Below, piece after piece: positions 10,275 through 17,622 of a stretch of 34,390 bases of DNA. A program made the translations under genes and the position numbers. The notes under the pieces were generated by a model, which saw only the letters and a list, made by a program, of their open reading frames with translations, searched no databases and was not told the DNA's origin. Source of the stretch: Hymenobacter sp. (lineage in GTDB: Bacteria > Bacteroidota > Bacteroidia > Cytophagales > Hymenobacteraceae); contig JANYFQ010000630.1 of NCBI GenBank assembly GCA_025362615.1, forward strand, positions 1-34,390, in the 5' to 3' direction. Numbering within the stretch: the stretch's first letter is position 1; each line of letters opens with the position of its first letter.

Positions 10275-10649
10275 TTACTTTAATTTCAAATTCTGTGGCG
10301 GTTCTGTCTGCCAAATAATGTCATACCCAAATTTTACTAAGTCAAATAATCGAGTTAAATCCCAGCTTAGTTCGTCTTGATTACAATAATAACTTTCAAT
10401 GTGTCCATACACGTTATAGCCTGAGATGTTGAATCCATCTTAAATATCATTAAACCAGATAATTTTTGTTCCACAAATTGCCACAACCCAAAACCCCCCA
10501 CTTTCATCGCCAAATTGCTTTTCTATTCACTTTGCGGGTTCAACTTTAATTAATTGCCAAAAATTCCAAAGTTCTCCGTTCAAGTCGGTTTCTGTCCTTT
10601 GGATTTGGTCGTAAAGTTCAATTTTTGATATAGGCCTTCATTCTGTCAT
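10275..10649 (-). pseudogene. Decayed small gene with two in-frame TGA codons
   Basis: Read from the ATG at 10649 to the TAA at 10275, the frame gives 125 codons interrupted only by TGA at codon 4 (10638-10640) and codon 41 (10527-10529). Between and after them the peptide is convincingly protein-like and rich in Trp, Tyr and acidic residues: ELYDQIQRTETDLNGELWNF, then FGDESGGFWVVAICGTKIIW, then SYYCNQDELSWDLTRLFDLV and a final YDIIWQTEPP. No frameshift is needed. Both TGA codons sit where TGG (Trp) would suit (MTE-W-RP, EPAK-W-IEK), consistent with two G-to-A changes. It is AT-richer than its neighbours. I do not recognise the family. A cytosolic SUKH- or immunity-like small protein is possible but unproven. 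Confidence 0.75.
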
Positions 10650-10678
10650 TGTAGTAGGTGTAATTGCACATAATGTTT

Positions 10679-10722
10679 GGCTCCACGCAACTCCCAAGCG
10701 TTGCGAGTTGCGTGAAGCCAGC
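10679..10722 (-). terminator. Hairpin after pyk
   Basis: GGCTCCACGCAACTC and GAGTTGCGTGAAGCC pair with one mismatch around an 11-base region, 28 bases past the pyk stop on the minus strand. No T run follows. It may serve as a pyk terminator or be a small dispersed hairpin. Confidence 0.5.
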
Positions 10723-10749
10723 TAAATTGAAGTGGTTTGCACAAGACCG

Positions 10750-12192
10750 TTACGCCACGCTCACCTTCACCATATTAGCTTTGCCTTTGTCCTGGATGGG
10801 CATGGCGCCGGTGTTGATGAATACGTCGCCGGCGACGAGGTGGCCGGTGGTGGTGAGCACGTAGCGGATGTCCGAAATCGTGCTGTCGGTGCTCACGAGG
10901 CGGTCGTAGTAGAAGCCGCGTACGCCCCACACCAGGCTCAGGGCGGTGAGCAGGGGGCGGTTGTCGGTGAAGATGAAGATGTCGGCTTTGGGGCGGTACT
11001 TGGCCAACTGAAAGGCGGTGTAGCCCCGGTGCGTCATGCCGGTGATGGCCTTGGCCCCGGTATTTTTGGCCAGGTGGCAAGCGGCCGACAAAATGCTGTC
11101 GGCCATGAAGTTCGGGCCATCGGCCGCTACCGGCCACCAGCGGTTAAACAGCTTGGGGCTGTGCGTTTCGACACTCAGAATCGTGCCCACCATCGAGCGG
11201 ATGACCTCGGCCGGGTACGCGCCGACGGCCGTTTCGGCCGACAGCATCACGGCATCGGCCCCGTCGAGCACGGCATTGGCCACGTCGCTGGTTTCGGCGC
11301 GGGTGGGGCGGGGGGCCGTTATCATGCTCTCCATCATCTGCGTGGCTACGATGACGGGCTTGCCGGCCGCGTTGCACTTGGCAATTATCATCTTTTGCGC
11401 CATTGGCACTTCTTCCATTTTCACTTCCACGCCCAGGTCGCCGCGGGCCACCATGATGGCATCGGCCAGGGCGATGATTTCGTCGATGTTGCGCAGGCCA
11501 TCGGGGGTTTCGATTTTGGCCACCACGCGGGTGGTTTTGCCCGCTTCGGCAATCAGGTTTTTGATGAAGCGAATGTCATCGGCCTTGCGGGCAAAGCTCA
11601 GCGCCACCCAGTCCACATCGTTTTCGAGGCCGAATTTGAGGTCTTCAATATCCTTCTCGGTCATGCTCGGGGCCGAAACCTCCGAATCGGGCAGGTTGAT
11701 GCCTTTACGGGGCTTGACGAGGCCGCCGTAGATAACCTCGACCTCGACTTCGCTCTCGCGGTCGGTGGCCAGCACTTTCAACTCAATCTTGCCGTCGTCG
11801 ATGAGGATTTGGTCGCCGGGCTTCACGTCGCGGGCCAGGCCCAGGTAAATGGTGCTGAGGCGGGTGGCGGTGCTAATTTCTTTCTCGCCGCACACCAGCT
11901 TGAGCTTGTCGCCCTGCTTGATTTCCACACCGCCGCCTTCCACATCGCCGAGGCGAATTTTGGGGCCTTGCAGGTCTTGTAGCAGGCCCACGGCCGTGCG
12001 CATATCCTTGTTGAGGCGGCGCACGGTGTTGATGACGGCGAGGTGCTCGTCGTGCGCCCCGTGCGAGAAATTGAGCCGGAACACGTCCACGCCCTCGCGG
12101 ATGAGGGTGCCGAGGCGCTCGTAAGTGTTGGAGGCGGGGCCAACGGTGGCCACGATTTTGGTTTTGTTGCGGGCAGAAGGAGTGGGCTGCAT
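10750..12192 (-). CDS. pyk: Pyruvate kinase
   Basis: The 480-residue protein begins KTKIVATVGPASNTYERLGTLIREGVDVFRLNFSHG, the universal pyruvate kinase start. The B domain follows, then VDWVALSFARKADDI, the signature IMVARGDLGVEV, MAQKMIIAKCNAAGKPVIVATQMMESM, TRAETSDVANAVLDGADAVMLSAETAVGAYP, and a full C-terminal regulatory domain. It transfers phosphate from phosphoenolpyruvate to ADP in the last step of glycolysis, in the cytosol. Upstream, a TATTTTTG element (12233-12240) gives it its own promoter. The IPExxxVDY gene lies 73 bases upstream on the same strand, an association I recall as common in Bacteroidota. Confidence 0.97.
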   Translation of the reverse strand: MQPTPSARNKTKIVATVGPASNTYERLGTLIREGVDVFRLNFSHGAHDEHLAVINTVRRLNKDMRTAVGLLQDLQGPKIRLGDVEGGGVEIKQGDKLKLVCGEKEISTATRLSTIYLGLARDVKPGDQILIDDGKIELKVLATDRESEVEVEVIYGGLVKPRKGINLPDSEVSAPSMTEKDIEDLKFGLENDVDWVALSFARKADDIRFIKNLIAEAGKTTRVVAKIETPDGLRNIDEIIALADAIMVARGDLGVEVKMEEVPMAQKMIIAKCNAAGKPVIVATQMMESMITAPRPTRAETSDVANAVLDGADAVMLSAETAVGAYPAEVIRSMVGTILSVETHSPKLFNRWWPVAADGPNFMADSILSAACHLAKNTGAKAITGMTHRGYTAFQLAKYRPKADIFIFTDNRPLLTALSLVWGVRGFYYDRLVSTDSTISDIRYVLTTTGHLVAGDVFINTGAMPIQDKGKANMVKVSVA

Positions 12193-12232
12193 ACGGAGCG
12201 AATTGGAAGCGGCGTCAAAGGTCAGCGGCGGT

Positions 12233-12240
12233 CAAAAATA
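12233..12240 (-). promoter_or_regulatory. -7 element of the pyk promoter
   Basis: Minus-strand TATTTTTG fully matches TAnnTTTG, 40 bases before the pyk ATG. A TTTG lies 26 bases upstream (12267-12270), further than the usual 19-20 bases. Confidence 0.5.
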
Positions 12241-12265
12241 CGACTTCGGCGGGCTACGGAGCCGT

Positions 12266-12697
12266 TCAAAAAATTAAATTTTCTTTGTATTTGAGCGTAT
12301 TGGGGTCAAACTGGCAGACGTACTGCACGGCTGGGAGGGTGGTGAGGCGGTGGGTGAGGGCCTCGCCCGCCAGGTTGCCGGCACCGTTGGCCACGGTCAG
12401 CAGGTAGTCGTATTCCTTGATGTCGGGGGCCAAAAACGGTTTTTTGAGCGACGAAGCGCCCAGGCAGCGGTTGCGAAACAGGCGAAAAATTTGCGTTTCG
12501 TTGGTGTACTGGTAATGGCTGAACACCAAACGGCTGCCCGTGAGTAAGTGCAATTTTAACTCGGGCTGTCGCACGAAGCGCAGGCGCAACGCCCGGCCAA
12601 TGGCCCAGGCCAGCGAGTAGTCGCGGGTGCTGCTGACGAGGCCGAAAAGGTCGAAATCGCATTCTTCCTCGCAGTCGAGCAGGGTAAAGGTTTTCAT
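12266..12697 (-). CDS. IPExxxVDY-family protein
   Basis: The 143-residue cytosolic protein ends LKYKENLIF, a near-exact match to the family's conserved C-terminus. It shows the N-terminal DFDLFGLVSSTRDYSLAWAIG pattern (acidic start, DY-L-W helix). The name-giving motif IPExxxVDY is replaced here by APDIKEYDY. The family is restricted to Bacteroidota and has no assigned biochemical role that I know of. It precedes pyk by 73 bases and is divergent from acpP. A TAGCTTTG -7 element lies 26 bases upstream of the ATG. Confidence 0.8.
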   Translation of the reverse strand: MKTFTLLDCEEECDFDLFGLVSSTRDYSLAWAIGRALRLRFVRQPELKLHLLTGSRLVFSHYQYTNETQIFRLFRNRCLGASSLKKPFLAPDIKEYDYLLTVANGAGNLAGEALTHRLTTLPAVQYVCQFDPNTLKYKENLIF

Positions 12698-12722
12698 CGG
12701 GAGGGGCCAGGCAATGCGGGAG

Positions 12723-12730
12723 CAAAGCTA
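12723..12730 (-). promoter_or_regulatory. -7 element of the IPExxxVDY gene
   Basis: Minus-strand TAGCTTTG fully matches TAnnTTTG, 26 bases before the ATG at 12697. No good TTTG is seen 19-21 bases upstream. The rest of the 297-base divergent gap to acpP contains only a weaker plus-strand candidate (AAATTTTG, 12899-12906). Confidence 0.45.
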
Positions 12731-12994
12731 CTGCTGCGTCGGGCTGACAGGGAAAACCGGGCACGCGGGCTGTTTTGTTGCCGCTTGGGGCGGCTGTAAT
12801 GCTTGCGGCCGGGGGGCAGTTGGGCCGCAAGCCTCGGGGCGGTTGGTCAAAAACGGCCGTCGGCGCGGCGCATTTTTTTCTCCTTATGGCGTATGCCCAA
12901 ATTTTGCACCGGCCCCCCCAACCGACTTCCCTGGCACCGTAAGATTTTCGGTTGTTTCTTTGTGCTCAAATCTTCCCCAAAACACCCCACGGAA

Positions 12995-13231
12995 ATGTCT
13001 GAAATTGCAGAAAAAGTAAAGGCCATCATCATCGACAAACTCGGCGTTGAAGCCTCGGAAGTGACCACCGAAGCCAGCTTCACCAACGACCTGGGGGCTG
13101 ACTCGCTCGATACCGTCGAGCTGATTATGGAATTCGAGAAAGAATTCAACGTGAGCATTCCCGACGACCAGGCCGAGAACATCGGCACCGTGGGCCAGGC
13201 CATCAGCTACCTCGAAGAACACGCCAAATAG
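12995..13231 (+). CDS. acpP: Acyl carrier protein
   Basis: The 78-residue acidic protein carries the phosphopantetheine attachment Ser37 in LGADSLDTVEL, with flanking helices typical of AcpP (KVKAIIIDKLGV at the start, FNVSIPDDQAENIGTVGQAISYLEEHAK at the end). It carries growing acyl chains in type II fatty acid synthesis. The ATG at 12995 gives the standard length, and an upstream in-frame extension is unlike ACP. The fabF start lies 265 bases downstream, and that gap is almost entirely repeat C. A candidate -7 element (AAATTTTG, one mismatch) lies at 12899-12906. Confidence 0.97.
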   Translation: MSEIAEKVKAIIIDKLGVEASEVTTEASFTNDLGADSLDTVELIMEFEKEFNVSIPDDQAENIGTVGQAISYLEEHAK

Positions 13232-13233
13232 AG

Positions 13234-13496
13234 GACCACAGATTGAACGGATTTTGACGGATTGAACGGATTTTTTGGGGTGCCGCGCCCCAGCGGTGTG
13301 CCCTGCCGTTGGGTTGGTCAAACCCCTTTTCTCAGTGTTTCTCCGAATTTCGTGGCAACGTGCCAATCTTGCACCGGCCGGCTTGCTGCCGGCCGGTTTT
13401 GGCATTTAAGGCGTTGGCTTGCTTGGCTAATGCGTAGCTGGGGGCGGAACCCCAAAAAATCCGTTCAATTCGTTAAAATTCGCTAAATCTGTGGTC
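13234..13496. repeat. Long imperfect inverted repeat C (ACGGATT words)
   Basis: Arms 13234-13281 and 13449-13496 are 48 nt each, reverse-complementary with 5 mismatches. Each holds tandem ATTGAACGG/GACGG-type words and ends in ATTTTTTGGGGT. The 167-base spacer contains a further hairpin, GCCGGC...GCCGGC, around 13374-13400. The element begins 2 bases after the acpP stop and ends at the base before the fabF ATG, so it is exactly the intergenic region. Confidence 0.93.
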
Positions 13497-14756
13497 ATGT
13501 CCATCCGACGTGTTGTCGTTACCGGCCTCGGGGCCATCACGCCGCTGGGCAATACGGCCCTGGCTTATTGGGAAGGCCTGAAAAACGGAGTCAGCGGTGC
13601 CGCTGAAATCACGCGTTTCGACCCGGCCAAATTCAAAACCCGCTTCGCCTGCGAAGTGAAGGGCTACCACGCCGACGATTTTTTCGACCGCAAAGAACAC
13701 CGCAAGATGGACCTTTTCACCCAATTTGGGGTGGTAGCGGCCGACGAAGCCATCGCCGACGCAGGCCTGCTCGCCGAAGGCAGCAAAATAGACAAGGACC
13801 GCGTGGGGGTGATTTGGGGCTCGGGCATCGGCGGGCTGAAGTCGTTGCAGGAAGAGTGCTTCCAGTTCGGGCGCGGCGACGGTACGCCGCGCTACTCGCC
13901 CTTCTTCATCCCGCGCATGATTGCCGACTCGGCCTCGGGCAATATTTCCATCAAAAATGGCTTCCGCGGGCCTAATTTCGTCACCACGTCGGCCTGCGCT
14001 TCGTCCAACGACGCCATCATTGCGGCCTTCAACTACATCCGCCTCGGCATGACCGACGTGGTAATCACGGGCGGCTCCGAAGCGGCCATTACCGAATCGG
14101 GCATTGGTGGCTTTAACGCTCTCAAGGCCATGAGCGAGCGCAACGACGACCCCGCCGGGGCCTCGCGGCCCTACGACCAGCACCGCGACGGCTTCGTGCT
14201 CGGCGAAGGAGCCGGGGCGCTTGTGCTCGAAGAATACGAGCACGCCAAAGCGCGGGGCGCGAAAATTTACGCCGAATTGATTGGCGGTGGAATGTCGTCG
14301 GATGCCTACCACATCACCGCCCCCGACCCCAGCGGCTCGGGCGTAGTACTGGTGATGCAGAACGCGTTGCGCGATGCCGGCATCCAGCCTGAAGACGTGG
14401 ACTACATCAACACCCACGGCACAAGCACCCCGCTCGGCGACGGGGCCGAAATAAAGGCCATCGAAACCGTGTTCGGCGAATCGGCTCCCAAAATCAATAT
14501 TTCGAGCACTAAAAGCATGACCGGGCACCTGCTCGGCGGTGCCGGCGGCATTGAGGCCGTGGCCTGCCTGCTGGCCATGCAGCACGGCCTCGTGCCGCCC
14601 ACCATCAACCTAACCACCCCCGACCCGGAAATAAATCAGGCGCTGAATTTCACGCCCAATGTGGCCCAGGCCCGTGCCGTGCGCGTGGCCGTCAGCAACA
14701 CGTTTGGGTTTGGGGGGCACAACACGAGCGTGATATTCAGGCAACTCGCCGACTAA
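13497..14756 (+). CDS. fabF: Beta-ketoacyl-ACP synthase II
   Basis: The 419-residue protein starts RRVVVTGLGAITPLGN. The active-site Cys167 is in TSACASSND, His307 in NTHGTSTPLGD, His344 in STKSMTGHLLGGAGG, and the C-terminal glycine-rich loop is SNTFGFGGHNTSVIF. Together these are the KASII Cys-His-His triad. It extends acyl-ACP with malonyl-ACP by decarboxylative condensation. The start at 13497 follows the last base of repeat C. Upstream acpP and downstream rnc form the classic gene order, interrupted here by repeats. Confidence 0.97.
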   Translation: MSIRRVVVTGLGAITPLGNTALAYWEGLKNGVSGAAEITRFDPAKFKTRFACEVKGYHADDFFDRKEHRKMDLFTQFGVVAADEAIADAGLLAEGSKIDKDRVGVIWGSGIGGLKSLQEECFQFGRGDGTPRYSPFFIPRMIADSASGNISIKNGFRGPNFVTTSACASSNDAIIAAFNYIRLGMTDVVITGGSEAAITESGIGGFNALKAMSERNDDPAGASRPYDQHRDGFVLGEGAGALVLEEYEHAKARGAKIYAELIGGGMSSDAYHITAPDPSGSGVVLVMQNALRDAGIQPEDVDYINTHGTSTPLGDGAEIKAIETVFGESAPKINISSTKSMTGHLLGGAGGIEAVACLLAMQHGLVPPTINLTTPDPEINQALNFTPNVAQARAVRVAVSNTFGFGGHNTSVIFRQLAD

Positions 14757-14762
14757 ACCGTG

Positions 14763-14940
14763 CCGCAGATTCAAACGGATTTAACGGATGAATTAACGGA
14801 TGAAACGGAACGGGGCTTGCGCCCTTGACCGGGTTGAGTTGTCGCTCGTATTGCTTGTGTTACCAGTCCTTTTGGTAAGGCTGTTGTCGGCCGCGTCAGC
14901 GGCGTTCCGTTTCATCCGTCAAATCCGTTTGAACCTGCGG
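14763..14940. repeat. Long inverted repeat D (ACGGAT words) at the rnc start
   Basis: Left arm 14763-14811 (49 nt) and right arm 14904-14940 (37 nt) are reverse-complementary, except that the left arm carries an extra 12-nt duplication of the ACGGATGAATTA type. The outer end is CCGCAG. The right arm finishes on the G of the GTG start codon of rnc. The left arm starts 6 bases after the fabF stop. Its first 29 bases (14763-14791) recur with one mismatch at 30087-30115. Confidence 0.9.
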
Positions 14941-15665
14941 TGATTAATTTTTTCTCTCGTCTTTTTGGGTCAGATAAGGCGTTTCGGCAGGCCGTAGCCA
15001 CTGTTACGGGGCTGAATCCGGGCAATATTCAACTGTACCGGCTGGCTTTTACGCACTCCTCAATGGTGCGGCAGCAGCCGGGGGTGGGGCGTCACAACAG
15101 CAACGAGCGGCTTGAGTTTCTGGGCGATGCCATCCTGGGTTCGGTTGTGGCAGAGTATCTGTTTCAGAAATACCCCTACGAGCAAGAGGGTTTTCTGACG
15201 GAAATGCGCTCGCGCATTGTCAATCGCGAGAGCCTCAACAACATCGCCCTCAAGCTGGGGTTGGATAAGCTGGTGCAGCTCGATGCCGGGCAGGGCCGGG
15301 CCGCCCGCTCGCGGTCGGTAAACGGCAACGCCCTCGAAGCCTTGGTGGGTGCCGTGTACCTGGACCAGGGCTACCAAATGGCCCGCAAATTTGTGCTCAC
15401 GCGCCTCGTGAAAGGATTTGTGGACACGCACACGCTCACCACAACCACGATTAACTTCAAAAGCAAGCTGATAGAGTGGGCGCAGCGGCAAAACAAAGTA
15501 TTGCGCTACGATGTCAGCGGCGATGCCCGCGACAGTGGGACAGTGGAGTTTTCGGCTACCGTGCTGCTCGACGAAGAAGCCGTGGCAACAGGCATGGGCC
15601 TGAGTAAAAAACAAGCAGAACAACTAGCCGCTGAACGGGCTTTGACGGTGCTGGGTGTGGCCTGA
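14940..15665 (+). CDS. rnc: Ribonuclease III
   Basis: The 241-residue protein has the RNase III signature NERLEFLGDA (55-64) with the metal-binding Glu and Asp, and the second acidic motif in NALEALVGAVYLDQG. A C-terminal double-stranded RNA-binding domain starts around NFKSKLIEWAQRQN and ends KKQAEQLAAERALTVLG. It cuts double-stranded RNA, including rRNA precursors. The start appears to be GTG at 14940; no ATG is available before the catalytic domain, and the next in-frame Met (residue 42) would remove conserved sequence. The start codon overlaps the right arm of repeat D by one base, so its mRNA leader would be a long hairpin, itself an RNase III-type substrate. Confidence 0.93.
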   Translation: MINFFSRLFGSDKAFRQAVATVTGLNPGNIQLYRLAFTHSSMVRQQPGVGRHNSNERLEFLGDAILGSVVAEYLFQKYPYEQEGFLTEMRSRIVNRESLNNIALKLGLDKLVQLDAGQGRAARSRSVNGNALEALVGAVYLDQGYQMARKFVLTRLVKGFVDTHTLTTTTINFKSKLIEWAQRQNKVLRYDVSGDARDSGTVEFSATVLLDEEAVATGMGLSKKQAEQLAAERALTVLGVA

Positions 15666-15754
15666 GGTATTGACCGTTGGCTGATGCCCGCCGGCCGCCG
15701 GCCGCCGGCTTTCAATATTTTATTGCTACTTTATAAATTATTCTCTCAAAGCAG

Positions 15755-16606
15755 ATGAGCAAGAAATTAATACGGTTCGATTGGGCAATAAAACGGCTCC
15801 TGCGCAATAAGGCCAACTTTGTGGTACTCGAAGGTTTTTTGAGCGAGCTATTGTTCGATGCCATTAAAATTGAGCAAATACTGGAAAGCGAAGCAAACCA
15901 GGAAACGGACGACGACAAATTTAATCGGGTTGACATTCTGACGCAGAATTCAAAGCACGAGTTGATTATTGTCGAAATTCAAAGCTCGTATGAAATTGAC
16001 TACTTCCAGCGCATGGCGTATGGCGTGTCGAAAAGCATTGCGGAGAATCTAAAAATCGGCCAGCAATACGCGGACATTAAGAAAGTAATTTCCATCAACA
16101 TCGTTTACTTCGACCTGGGGCAAGGAGAAGATTATATCTACAAAGGCAAAACCAAATTTATTGGAATACACCAAAAGGACGTGCTGGGGCTTTCGGACAA
16201 GCAAAAAACAACTTTTGCTAAAGAAACCGTGGCCGACATTTTTCCAGAGTTTTACCTGCTGAAGGTAAATCAATTCAACGACCATGCCCACGACACCTTG
16301 GATGAGTGGGTTTATTTCCTGAAAAACAGCGAGGTACGGGACGAGTTTCGGGCTAAAGGACTGAAGGAAGCGGGCGAAGTGCTCGACATCATGCGCTTGC
16401 CGAAGGACGACGAATATGGTTACAACCGCTACCTCGACAGCCTGCATCTAAAGGCCAGCGAACTATTTACGCTTCAAACGGAGGCGGAATTTAAGTTGAA
16501 GGCAGAAATTGCCGTTAATTTATTGACCATCGGCCTCGCTATTAGTGAAATAGCCAAAGCTACGGGGTTGAGCATATTGCAAATAGAAGGGTTGATACAG
16601 AAATAA
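15755..16606 (+). CDS. Rpn-family PD-(D/E)XK nuclease (transposase-like)
   Basis: The 283-residue protein carries the PD-(D/E)XK core of the Rpn/PDDEXK_2 family. Asp60 is in NRVDILTQN and Glu74-x-Gln76 in ELIIVEIQSS, preceded by an N-terminal DWAIKRLLRNKANFVVLEGFLSELL that is typical of the group. The Lys of ExK is Gln, as usual in this family. These proteins are often annotated as transposases, and characterised Rpn members promote RecA-independent recombination and nick DNA. The C-terminus ends in a short helix-turn-helix-like segment (AISEIAKATGLSILQIEGLI). The gene is clearly more AT-rich than its neighbours, which suggests recent transfer. No terminal repeats were found around it. Confidence 0.85.
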   Translation: MSKKLIRFDWAIKRLLRNKANFVVLEGFLSELLFDAIKIEQILESEANQETDDDKFNRVDILTQNSKHELIIVEIQSSYEIDYFQRMAYGVSKSIAENLKIGQQYADIKKVISINIVYFDLGQGEDYIYKGKTKFIGIHQKDVLGLSDKQKTTFAKETVADIFPEFYLLKVNQFNDHAHDTLDEWVYFLKNSEVRDEFRAKGLKEAGEVLDIMRLPKDDEYGYNRYLDSLHLKASELFTLQTEAEFKLKAEIAVNLLTIGLAISEIAKATGLSILQIEGLIQK

Positions 16607-16628
16607 TAAAAGGCCAAAAATTATACAA

Positions 16629-17492
16629 TTATTTTATAATCTTTGTCATTCGCCGAAAATTGAGGACGGTGAACACGCCAATTCCGCCCTGCACGGTACT
16701 GTAGATGGCCGACGGTTGGGCGAAGGGGTTGCCATTAGCGTTGCGAGCGTCGTTGAGAGAGCGGCGAAAACGGTAAAAGGCTTGGTCGGCGTGGTAGAGG
16801 GTAGCTGTGACGGTGTCGCCGTCGAAGAAGCGGTAGCTGGTGCCGACGGTGAAATTCCGGCCGTTGTTGAGACGGTCTTCGAGAAAAATATCAGTTTCAG
16901 GGCGTCGGTGCAGTACGCCACGGGCTGGGTCGCCCTTGTGGAGTTGGATGCGGTACGTGTCGCCTGGTGCAGCAGGGTCGCGGAAATTGGTGAGGAAGTA
17001 TGCTTTGCGCTCGTTCCCTGTTTTGTCGTTGAACTTATAATCTACCGAATCAATGGCCACGTTGCTGGGCACAATGGCGGTGCCAGTTACGCGGCGGCCC
17101 CGGGTGTCGAAGGCAGTGATTTGGAACACGTCGCCGGGCCGGGCTACAAGCGGCGTACTGCCGATGTGGGTATGAAATTTTTCGTTCAGCACTGTATCGA
17201 GCAGAGCTTGCGGATTGGGACTGAAACCCAGCGGTACTACCGTGCCATCGGGCATGGTCAGGGCCACCGTAACATCGGTGGGGACGGAGGGCAGGGCATT
17301 GGGATTGAGGTAGGTAACGGACTCGGTGACGGTGAGACTGGGCAATGCATCGTTTTGCAGATAGCACTCCAGCACGAGTTCTGAGTCGTAGCTGGGCAGT
17401 TTCACATCAACATCCTTTTGCAAATTGCAACTGGCAAGTAGAGGGCCGGCCAATAGGGCCGAAATTTGAAAATAAGCCAAATGAAATCGCAT
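16629..17492 (-). CDS. DUF4249 lipoprotein
   Basis: The 287-residue protein has a lipoprotein signal peptide ending LLASC (Cys22), then a beta-rich body with the DUF4249 pattern: LVLECYLQNDALPSLTVTESV near the start, VALTMPDGTVVPL, RPGDVFQITAFD, and VFTVLNFRRMTKI at the end. DUF4249 proteins are encoded beside TonB-dependent receptors in Bacteroidota and are thought to be surface or periplasmic partner lipoproteins; no substrate is known. It lies 130 bases downstream of the receptor gene on the same strand, so the two probably share a transcript. The intervening 130 bases are AT-rich without a recognisable gene. Confidence 0.85.
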   Translation of the reverse strand: MRFHLAYFQISALLAGPLLASCNLQKDVDVKLPSYDSELVLECYLQNDALPSLTVTESVTYLNPNALPSVPTDVTVALTMPDGTVVPLGFSPNPQALLDTVLNEKFHTHIGSTPLVARPGDVFQITAFDTRGRRVTGTAIVPSNVAIDSVDYKFNDKTGNERKAYFLTNFRDPAAPGDTYRIQLHKGDPARGVLHRRPETDIFLEDRLNNGRNFTVGTSYRFFDGDTVTATLYHADQAFYRFRRSLNDARNANGNPFAQPSAIYSTVQGGIGVFTVLNFRRMTKIIK

Positions 17493-17622
17493 GATTAAAA
17501 AATAAAAAAAGCTGCAATAAAAAATTAGCGCAGTCGATGAAATCTAATTCGTGAACAAAAACCCATAAATCAAATTCAGATAAAAAATCAGCAAAAGCAA
17601 AAGAAATAGCGTTAAACAACGC

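Noticed and set aside
10275..10649. TGA read as Trp or selenocysteine in the decayed gene
   Set aside because: Many intact genes in the window end in TGA, and no selenocysteine-insertion-like hairpin stands out after either TGA; loss of function is simpler.
10679..10722. Integron attC-like site
   Set aside because: The hairpin lacks recognisable R and L core sites (GTTRRRY type) and no integrase is in the window; a terminator or REP-like hairpin is enough.
10732..11982. Long plus-strand open frame (416 codons) opposite pyk
   Set aside because: It is the antisense shadow of a clear pyruvate kinase gene in GC-rich sequence; the translation is Gly/His/Ala-rich with no domain.
13473..14585. Long minus-strand open frame (370 codons) opposite fabF
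   Set aside because: Antisense of a complete fabF; composition-driven open frame without recognisable motifs.
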